Made by a program: the position numbers and the translations under genes. Shown here in pieces: positions 1 through 7,010 of a stretch of 64,000 bases of DNA. The notes under the pieces were generated by a model, which was not told the origin of the DNA, did not search any database, and saw only the letters and a program-made list of their open reading frames with translations. The first letter of the stretch is position 1; every line of letters begins with the position of its first letter. This DNA is from CAZMXS01 sp964570325 (GTDB lineage Bacteria; Verrucomicrobiota; Kiritimatiellia; CAIQIC01; CAZMXS01): the NCBI GenBank assembly GCA_964570325.1, contig CAZMXS010000016.1, positions 1 through 64,000 on the forward strand, given 5' to 3'.

Positions 1-276
1 GAACATCAGGCTGGCCGGTTTGCGCGCCATGTTGACCCGGACCGGATTCTCGGCGCCGGCCCGGGTTTCAGCTAGTAGAAAGCGCGCGGCGCGCCGGCCC
101 CGGCCGGCGCGCTTGCCCCGACGGCGCCAAAAGAAACCGCGTCAGCCGGATGTCCACGCGCGGTTTCCTCCTCAAACGGATTGCGCCGGAGTCCGTGGCA
201 TTGTATGAAAATGGCATGCCAATCCTGATCCATCCAGCGCGCGGCCGTCGGCCCGTGATCAATCCTGAATAATCGC
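1..276. other. Intergenic region with GC hairpins; possible divergent gene at the left edge
   Basis: No convincing complete gene is seen here. On the minus strand an ATG at 30-28 opens ten codons (MARKPASLMF) running off the left edge; it could be the start of a divergent gene but nothing supports it beyond an open frame. A perfect GC hairpin lies at 89-112 (11-bp arms, 2-nt centre) without a T-run. A second inverted repeat pairs GAAACCGCG with CGCGGTTTC between about 134 and 168. These could be transcription ends or REP-like structures. Confidence 0.4.
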
Positions 277-3200
277 TTGTCTGAATCGCTCCAACCTTCC
301 GCGCCAGGTGGCATCGTTCAGCCGGGACACAACCCCATCGTGTGCGGCGAGATCCACGGCATTGAGTTCGGGGATTTTGACGCGCCCCGGCTCTGGCTCG
401 AAATCGGCGGAACCCGCTGGCCCCTGCGCCTGCCGCCGTATTATGCCGACACCGCGCGCGACCTGGCGGAGCTGCTGGCCGCCGAACAACGTCTGGGCGG
501 CGCGCGCCGATTGCGGATCAACCTCTGCAACGCGATCCGTGACGGTCGCGAATTATCCTTTCCCGCGGCGCCGGGCGCGCGCTTCGACGAGCTGCCGCTG
601 CTTGCGCTCGAACCGCATTGGCTGGTCAACGTCACCGCCCTGACCCATTTCGACTATTGTCCGCGTAATTATTTCATGGATCGCTACACCGTCGGCGGGA
701 CCAGCCCCGAGATGCTGCGCGGCACCATTGTCCACGAGGTGTTCGACCGCATTCTGGAGGCGCCCGCCGCGCCGGCGCGCATGCTGGCCGAATGCGGCGC
801 GGCGCTGGACGACCACCTCTTTGAGCTGGCGCTGGCGGACCTCGCGCCCTCAGCGCTCCTGGCGCAGTGCGCCCACCATCTCAACGGTCTGGTGTTCGCC
901 GCGCGCCGTCAGACGCTGGCGCGGCCCGCCGACATCGCGCGCGTCTGCCCGGAACGCTATCTCGTCAATCCGCGGCTCGGGCTGAAGGGGAAAATAGACA
1001 TTGTCCTGGAGAAGCGGGATGGCCGGAAGCAGGCGCTCGAACTCAAGACATCCAAACCGTGGGGCGCGGCCGTTCAGCCGGGCCATGCGTTGCAGGTGCT
1101 GGCCTACCAGTTGCTGCTGCTGGGCCGCGGCGAGGCGGCGCTCGATTCGCCGCTGGTTGTGTATTCCGGCGAAGCCGCCCGCGAGCTGGCCGCCGGCCGC
1201 CGCCTGGAAGAGCACTTCTGGCGCTTCATGTTTCGGCCCGCGCCGTTTGACGCCGCCGCGGCGGTCCGCATTATGACGCACCGCAACCGATTGGTCGCCG
1301 CCGACTACCGGCTGGCCCTCGAGTTCAACGCGTCCATTCGCAAATGCGCGGGCTGTCGGAAGAACCGGAAGCAGGAAGCGCTCTGCTTCCGCCTGCATGA
1401 GTTGGGCTTGCGCGGCGGCGCGGCCGCGCCCGCGCTGCCGCCGGACCCTGCGCCGGTTCCGCCGGCCGCGGACATTCCCCTCGACGCGCCCGCGCGCGCC
1501 TGGTTCGACGACCTCAATCGGGCGCTGGCGGCGGAATACGCCGCCATTAAGGATGAGCAAGGCCGTTTTCTTGCCGCCGACCCCGAAACGCGGCAGCAGA
1601 CCGGCCGGTGCGTCGCCGTGGCGGCGGCCGGCGCGCCCGCCGCCGCCGGCCGGCTGACACTCGCGTGCCCGGGCGGCAACCGCTCGGAACTGCGCGAGGG
1701 CGATCCCTGCCTGTTGAGCGATGAGCGCGGGCCGGCGGCGGGAGAGTGCCTGGAGGTCTACGTCGCTGAAGCCACCTGGGAGGGGCTCACGGTTTGCCTG
1801 CCTCCCGGCGTCCACGATTTGTGGTTCGCGCCGCGCTGGCTTGACGCCAATGGATCCGAAACGCATTTCGAGCGCAATTTCGCGGCGCTCCACACTCTGT
1901 TGGACGAGCGCCAGCCCCACGCGCGCAACCTGGAGTTGTTGCGCGCGTTGTTGATCCGCGGCGCCCAAACGATTCCGCCCAATCATCCGCCGCCCGCGCC
2001 GCCCCCGCCGGGCGGCCCCGGTCCGGAATTGCGGCCCGCGCAGGCGCTGGCGGTCCGGTGCGCCTGCGGCCTGGAGCAACTGCTGCTGATCCAGGGCCCG
2101 CCGGGATCGGGCAAGACCTACACCCTGGCGCGTATCATTGAGGCGTTGCACGGCGCCGGCCGGACGGTGCTGGCCGCCACTTTCACCCATCGCGCGGCCG
2201 ACGAGTTGATGCGGAAGCTTCGCGATCATGCCCCAACGGTGCCGTTTGCCAAGCTGGGGCGCGGCGCGGCCACGGCTGATGCGCTGCGCGCGCACGTGCT
2301 GGAGGAGCGAATCCGCGCGGCGGCCGGGCCGCCGCCGGCAGCGGCCAACCGCGCGGAACTGGCGGCTGCCATGGATGCGCGGTACGCCGCGGCGCGGGCG
2401 GCGATCCGCGCCCATCCCGTCGTGCTGGGCACGGCCAGCGCCTGGATGTCCGGCCGCTACGATCAGTTGGCCGCCGCCATCAGCGGGCGCGCGTTGTTCG
2501 ATGTGGCGGTGGTGGACGAGGCGTCCCAGTCCCTGTTGACGCACACCCTCGGCGTCTTGCGCCTGGCCCGGCGTTGGATCCTGGTGGGCGACCATCAGCA
2601 ACTGCCGCCGGTGATCCAGTCGGCCGGCGCGGCCGCGCTGCGAACGACGCTGCTGGAGAAACTGTTCACACAAGTCCCGCCGCAGCCGACGACGCACGTG
2701 ACGCTGGATGTCCAGCATCGGATGCCGCGCGCCCTGGCTGATTTCATTTCCGACGCGTTTTATGGCGGGGCGTTGACGACGGGCGGGCCGGATCGGGCGC
2801 TGCGGTTCCCGGGCGGGCCGCCGGCCGACCCGGTTTTTTCCAATGATTGGAAAATCGCGCTGGTGAATGTTCCAATGATTGGAAAAACCGGCGCCGCGGC
2901 GGCGCATACGGCTCCGGCCGAGGCGGCGCGCATTGGGGAACTGGTGGCGGCCGCGCATGCGGCGGGCCTGGCGCTCCGCGATCCGGGCGGCGCCGCGCGG
3001 CTGGGCGTCATCGCGCCGTATCGCGCGCAGGTGGCCTGGTTGCGCCGCGAATTGGAACGTCGGCTGGGCGATCCGGCGCTGGCCCGGCAGATGGTGGATA
3101 CGGTGGATCGCTTCCAGGGCGACGAGCGGGATCTGATCATCCTTTCTGCTTGCTTGGCGACGGACGACGAGGCGCCGCCGATCTATGCCGATCCGCGGCG

Positions 3201-3366
3201 CCTGAACGTGGCGCTATCGCGCGCGCGCGCGAAATTGGTGGTCGTGGGCGATCTGGCGCGGATGCGGCGGGTCGCCGTCTTCCGGGACTTGATCGCCTAC
3301 GCGCGGCGGCATCCGGAAGCCGGTGTGGTGGACGCTGAGCCGCAGTCGGCCGTGCGCGCGAAGTGA
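277..3366 (+). CDS. Dna2-like fusion: Cas4/RecB-type nuclease plus SF1 helicase
   Basis: A protein of 1029 aa with two parts. Residues about 120-370 form a Cas4/RecB-like PD-(D/E)xK nuclease: H153, GKID with D241, and LELK with E255/K257. Four cysteines (C128, C357, C360, C370) are placed as in the Fe-S cluster of Dna2/Cas4/AddB enzymes. Residues about 590-1010 form a superfamily 1 helicase: Walker A GPPGSGKT at 607-614, DEASQ near 747, GDHQQLPPV near 771, QHRMP near 815, QGDERD near 946 and LNVALSRAR near 976. This is the Dna2 domain order, implying flap or DNA-end processing in repair or replication. The start is TTG at 277 without a clear ribosome site; GTG at 340 is an alternative. The frame also translates an embedded palindromic element (2830-2891). 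Confidence 0.85.
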   Translation: MSESLQPSAPGGIVQPGHNPIVCGEIHGIEFGDFDAPRLWLEIGGTRWPLRLPPYYADTARDLAELLAAEQRLGGARRLRINLCNAIRDGRELSFPAAPGARFDELPLLALEPHWLVNVTALTHFDYCPRNYFMDRYTVGGTSPEMLRGTIVHEVFDRILEAPAAPARMLAECGAALDDHLFELALADLAPSALLAQCAHHLNGLVFAARRQTLARPADIARVCPERYLVNPRLGLKGKIDIVLEKRDGRKQALELKTSKPWGAAVQPGHALQVLAYQLLLLGRGEAALDSPLVVYSGEAARELAAGRRLEEHFWRFMFRPAPFDAAAAVRIMTHRNRLVAADYRLALEFNASIRKCAGCRKNRKQEALCFRLHELGLRGGAAAPALPPDPAPVPPAADIPLDAPARAWFDDLNRALAAEYAAIKDEQGRFLAADPETRQQTGRCVAVAAAGAPAAAGRLTLACPGGNRSELREGDPCLLSDERGPAAGECLEVYVAEATWEGLTVCLPPGVHDLWFAPRWLDANGSETHFERNFAALHTLLDERQPHARNLELLRALLIRGAQTIPPNHPPPAPPPPGGPGPELRPAQALAVRCACGLEQLLLIQGPPGSGKTYTLARIIEALHGAGRTVLAATFTHRAADELMRKLRDHAPTVPFAKLGRGAATADALRAHVLEERIRAAAGPPPAAANRAELAAAMDARYAAARAAIRAHPVVLGTASAWMSGRYDQLAAAISGRALFDVAVVDEASQSLLTHTLGVLRLARRWILVGDHQQLPPVIQSAGAAALRTTLLEKLFTQVPPQPTTHVTLDVQHRMPRALADFISDAFYGGALTTGGPDRALRFPGGPPADPVFSNDWKIALVNVPMIGKTGAAAAHTAPAEAARIGELVAAAHAAGLALRDPGGAARLGVIAPYRAQVAWLRRELERRLGDPALARQMVDTVDRFQGDERDLIILSACLATDDEAPPIYADPRRLNVALSRARAKLVVVGDLARMRRVAVFRDLIAYARRHPEAGVVDAEPQSAVRAK
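2830..2891. repeat. 62-bp inverted-repeat element inside the Dna2-like gene
   Basis: Two exact copies of TTCCAATGATTGGAA (2838-2852 and 2870-2884) lie 32 nt apart. The outer flanks mirror each other: CCGG followed by T6 on the left and A5 followed by CCGG on the right. Each 15-mer is itself a 7-bp palindrome around a central G. This looks like an intergenic-type palindromic insertion that is translated in frame as residues about 851-872, between the QHRMP motif and helicase motif V. It is AT-rich compared with the surrounding gene. Confidence 0.75.
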
Positions 3367-3785
3367 GCCGGAGCAAGCCGCCGGATCGGAGCCGGGCAGC
3401 CTCTCCGTATTACATACACCCACCCTGTTCCTTTCGGGTAACCGGCGGTAGTCGCGGCTCGAGAAGACCATAATAAACAAGCGGAGCGGATGCGATTACA
3501 GGCAAATAATGCCGGGGATTAATCGGCGGGGCGCGATACGGTTGGATATGGCATTTCGGTTTGAATGGCACAACATATTACTAACAAGCGGGTTGCGAGC
3601 GCCGCAATAAACCTGATTGAGCACGGCACAGGCCGTGCTGTGAGGGTGATGGTCAAAACCCGGGAAAAGAAGCGGACGCCGGATATTTGATGTTTGTTTA
3701 CAAATGGCCGATTATGTTGTAAAATATCCCGTAGGCCGCAGTGTTAATCTGGGTTGTCCGATATAACCGTCATAGGGAGGTGCGT
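3367..3785. other. 419-nt intergenic region with hairpin and promoter
   Basis: No gene is seen. A stable stem (AGCACGGC at 3620-3627 with GCCGTGCT at 3632-3639, 4-nt loop) is not followed by a T-run, so it is not a classic terminator. The downstream half is AT-rich and carries the promoter at 3697-3725. The remainder holds nothing recognisable. Confidence 0.5.
3697..3725 (+). promoter_or_regulatory. Sigma70-type promoter of the FG-GAP-like protein gene
   Basis: TTTACA at 3697-3702 and TAAAAT at 3720-3725 are separated by exactly 17 nt in an AT-rich patch. Transcription would start near 3732, giving a leader of about 54 nt that ends in GGGAGG (3775-3780), 5 nt before the ATG at 3786. Confidence 0.7.
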
Positions 3786-6182
3786 ATGCCAGCGAAAGTC
3801 AGCCGTCGTTTAGTTTATCTGTGGGTATTCATGATCTTCTGCGGCCTGCTTGCGGCGTCAGCCGACGCGGCCGGATTGGAGCCGGAGATCAATGGGATCG
3901 CCAAACGGGGCGACAGCCTCTATCTGGCAACGTCCTTTACCAATCAGTTCATTCTGGAGCGCGGCAATGCCGCCGGCCAGTGGGAGCCGGTGGAACCGTT
4001 CACCGACCTGTCCGCGGCCGAGAGCGCGTGGTTCCGCGCCGTCATGGTAGACCAGCAGCCGGAGGTCGTGGACGAGGCCGTTGTGTTCACACCGGGCGAA
4101 GTGGCCGACGGGAAAGACGCGCCGCCGGCGGCGGATGGCGCATGGACCCTGATCCACCAGGTAGGTCCCGATGGGGCGGGCGTGTATGGTCCGTGGCTGC
4201 GGACGGAAGCGGCGGCCAGTGCGGTGATGGGTGATGAAATGCCCGCCGCGCCGGTTTCTGGCCCGGCGGTGATCTGGATTTCCACCAACGGGGGCTCGGC
4301 TTGGTGGCAGCTCAACAGCAATGGCGTGCGCACGGCCAACGGAATTATCAACACCAGCAATATGCCGCCCGCCTCGTGGATCTTCGGCGGGGCCGCGGAC
4401 ATCAACAATGACGGCCGGCCCGAACTGTTCTGGTGTCCAACAAACCAGGTGATGAAAACATGGTTTCTGGACGAGAACCTGCAATACAGCTCCAACGTGA
4501 CGATGTATGGCTCGGAGTGCCCAAAAGACTACCAATATCGGGCGTCCGGCCCGACCCGCGACGACGGGATCAACAACCTGTATTATCAGGATATATATTT
4601 CGGCTACATTGACAGTTGGGTGATGAACCCCGACGGCACACTGCGGATCGCCAATCCCACCTATGCGGACTCAATCGAGCGCAGTTGGCAGTTGCGTTGC
4701 GCGGGCGACGTCAGCGGCGACGGCCGGGTGGAGTTGTTCTTCCACAAGACGAATGGTCAGTCCGGGGTTTGGTTCATGGACACGAACGGCTTTTCCATCG
4801 CCTATCGCGCGGTCTGCCCCACGCGCACGCCCAGCGGCTGGGAGTTGCGCGGTTGCGGCGATGTCAGCGGCGACGGCCGGGTGGAGCTGTTCTGGCAGCG
4901 GACAAACGGCGCGACGGCGGTCTGGTTCATGGACACCAACGGCGCGTTTGTGACCGGGCGCGCGATCACCAGCGTGGCGGTGCCCAACGGCTGGACGTTG
5001 CGGCAGGTGTTGGACGTGAACAACGACGGGCGCGTGGAACTGCTCTGGCAGAATGTCAGCGGCGCGACGGCCATCTGGTTCATGAACACCAACGGCGTGA
5101 AGACCAGCAGTCGTTTGATGAATGCCACGGCCATTTCGCCCGAGTGGATCATGCGCGGCGCCCATGTGCTGCCGCCCATCACGGCGGAAGACGGCGGGTT
5201 TGATCCGCTGCCGGCGGCGGACGACATGCCGGCTGTGCCGGGCAATGTGCCCACGGTGATCTGGATTGCCACCAACGGCGCTTCAGCCTGGTGGCAGTTG
5301 AATACCGGCGGCGTGCGCACGGCCAACGGAATTATCAACACCAGCAATATGCCGCCAGACTCGTGGATCTTCGGCGGGGCTGCGGACATCAACAATGACG
5401 GCCGGCCCGAACTGTTCTGGTGTCCAACAAACCAGGTGATGAAAACATGGTTTCTGGACGAGAACCTGCAATACAGCTCCAACGTGACGATGTATGGCTC
5501 GGAGTGCCCAAAAGACTACCAATATCGGGCGTCCGGCCCGACCCGCGACGACGGGATCAACAACCTGTATTATCAGGATATATATTTCGGCTACATTGAC
5601 AGTTGGGTGATGAACCCCGACGGCACACTGCGGATCGCCAATCCCACCTATGCGGACTCAATCGAGCGCAGTTGGCAGTTGCGTTGCGCGGGCGACGTCA
5701 GCGGCGACGGCCGGGTCGAGCTGTTCTTCCAGAACACGAACACCGGCGCCTCGCAGGTCTGGTTCATGGACACCAACGGCCAGCAGACGGCGATGCTGCC
5801 GATCACGGCCTCGCCCATCCCGAGCGGGTGGACGCTGCGCGGCGCGGGGGATTGCAGCGGCGACGGGCGGGTGGAGCTGTTCTGGCAGCGGACGAACGGC
5901 CAGACGGCGGTGTGGTTCATGAACACCAATGGCGCGTGGGTGACGGGCCGCTCAATATACAGCGGACTGATGCCCAGTGGCTGGACGCTGCGCCAGGTAC
6001 TCGACGTGAACGGCGACGGCCGGGTCGAGCTGCTGTGGCAGCGGACGAACGGCCAGACGGGAATCTGGTTCCTGGACACCAACGGCGTGCGGACGGCCGG
6101 CTGGGCGATGAACGCCAATATCTCGCCGATGTGGATCATGCGCGGCGCCAGCATCAGCCCGCCCAACGCGCCACCATACTAG
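3786..6182 (+). CDS. Secreted FG-GAP/VCBS-like repeat protein with internal duplication
   Basis: 798 aa, start chosen at ATG 3786 because GGGAGG sits 5 nt upstream. A signal peptide (KVSRRLVYLWVFMIFCGLL, processing around residue 29) is followed by a short unique region and then blocks built around D-x-S/N-x-D-G-R-x-E-L loops, for example DVSGDGRVELFWQ, each followed by a VWFMDTNG strand. The D-x-D-G spacing resembles calcium-binding loops of FG-GAP/VCBS beta-propellers. The second half repeats the first with a period of 329 residues. There is no C-terminal anchor or sorting motif, so it is probably secreted or periplasmic. The ligand is unknown. Confidence 0.75.
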   Translation: MPAKVSRRLVYLWVFMIFCGLLAASADAAGLEPEINGIAKRGDSLYLATSFTNQFILERGNAAGQWEPVEPFTDLSAAESAWFRAVMVDQQPEVVDEAVVFTPGEVADGKDAPPAADGAWTLIHQVGPDGAGVYGPWLRTEAAASAVMGDEMPAAPVSGPAVIWISTNGGSAWWQLNSNGVRTANGIINTSNMPPASWIFGGAADINNDGRPELFWCPTNQVMKTWFLDENLQYSSNVTMYGSECPKDYQYRASGPTRDDGINNLYYQDIYFGYIDSWVMNPDGTLRIANPTYADSIERSWQLRCAGDVSGDGRVELFFHKTNGQSGVWFMDTNGFSIAYRAVCPTRTPSGWELRGCGDVSGDGRVELFWQRTNGATAVWFMDTNGAFVTGRAITSVAVPNGWTLRQVLDVNNDGRVELLWQNVSGATAIWFMNTNGVKTSSRLMNATAISPEWIMRGAHVLPPITAEDGGFDPLPAADDMPAVPGNVPTVIWIATNGASAWWQLNTGGVRTANGIINTSNMPPDSWIFGGAADINNDGRPELFWCPTNQVMKTWFLDENLQYSSNVTMYGSECPKDYQYRASGPTRDDGINNLYYQDIYFGYIDSWVMNPDGTLRIANPTYADSIERSWQLRCAGDVSGDGRVELFFQNTNTGASQVWFMDTNGQQTAMLPITASPIPSGWTLRGAGDCSGDGRVELFWQRTNGQTAVWFMNTNGAWVTGRSIYSGLMPSGWTLRQVLDVNGDGRVELLWQRTNGQTGIWFLDTNGVRTAGWAMNANISPMWIMRGASISPPNAPPY
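4323..4729 (+). repeat. Internal gene duplication, copy A
   Basis: This 407-nt block matches 5310-5716 at an offset of exactly 987 nt (329 codons) with only three differences found by eye, including at synonymous sites. The flanking parts of the two halves have diverged clearly, so this block is younger or has been homogenised. Confidence 0.9.
5310..5716 (+). repeat. Internal gene duplication, copy B
   Basis: Second copy of the block at 4323-4729. Differences seen are two bases in the Ala-to-Asp codon area near 5350 and one silent change (GCC to GCT) about 25 nt later. The block keeps the reading frame. Confidence 0.9.
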
Positions 6183-6461
6183 GCGGATGCCATAGCCACT
6201 GGGCCAGGGGCGCCCCGGCGACCCAAATGCAGGGCGCCCCGAGTCCGCAAAGCGCGTGTTTCAGCGCCTGATGAAGCTGGACGTTGTTCGCAAGCTCCCC
6301 ATTTAGCGCCCCGGAGAGATTGCATTTGGAGGAATGATCGGCCTATCCTTGCAGACGGTATGGCCCGGGCGCCTGACCGGCAGCGGATTGCTTGACGGTT
6401 GCGGAGGCGGCGCGCGCCGGCTAGTCTGGTCCGGTCATGGGATAAACGCAGGAGCGATGCG

Positions 6462-6866
6462 ATGAAGAAATGGAGGCTGGCGCTGATGTCGGTCGCGGCC
6501 TGGCTGGCGGTGACCGCGAGTCCGCGGGCGACGATTGACTGGTCGCAGCGGGTTGGGGAACTGCGGGACGCCAAGGTTTATGCGCAGGACGGCAGTCAGA
6601 CCTTCCTTGGCAAGATCGTAAACTCCAGCCACACCGATTCCATCTTCAACCGATACGGAACGTACGGGAGCGATACCTCCAACACGTCCATTTGGAACAA
6701 GTTCAGTCCGTTTGGCGGAGAGAACGGCCAGTACTCGCCCTTCAACGCATTTGCCAGTCCGCCCAAGATCATCAAGGACGGTATGCTGGTCGGCTACCTC
6801 ACGGTGCGGCAAATGGGAAACAGCATCTCGCCCGAGCAGCTCCGAGCCCTGCAGGACCAGTTCTGA
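6462..6866 (+). CDS. Small secreted protein of a conserved uncharacterised family
   Basis: 134 aa. Start at ATG 6462, with CAGGAG (6449-6454) 7 nt upstream. An N-terminal signal peptide (MKKWRLALMSVAAWLAVTA) precedes a short domain rich in N, G, S and Y: LGKIVNSS, SIFNRYGTYGS, SIWNKFSPFG, YSPFNAFASPPKII and DGMLVGYLTV. I recall the same pattern in small uncharacterised proteins from many bacteria, sometimes repeated in surface proteins; no biochemical role is known to me. It stands alone between the FG-GAP-like gene and the kinase. Confidence 0.65.
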   Translation: MKKWRLALMSVAAWLAVTASPRATIDWSQRVGELRDAKVYAQDGSQTFLGKIVNSSHTDSIFNRYGTYGSDTSNTSIWNKFSPFGGENGQYSPFNAFASPPKIIKDGMLVGYLTVRQMGNSISPEQLRALQDQF

Positions 6867-7010
6867 CGCATCCGCTTCGGTGGCTGAAATTAGCCCACGG
6901 ATCCACGCCGCTGAAGTTGCGGCCGGGCGTGGCCGGCGCCGCGTTCGCGTTGTCCCCGCGATAAAGAGTGCATCGGCCGGGGCACGGGCGTATATTCGCC
7001 CCGGCGCATC

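Noticed and set aside
850..2958. Long minus-strand open frame of about 700 codons inside the helicase gene
   Set aside because: Arg/Gln/Gly-rich translation without domains; it mirrors a high-GC gene with clear nuclease and helicase motifs on the plus strand.
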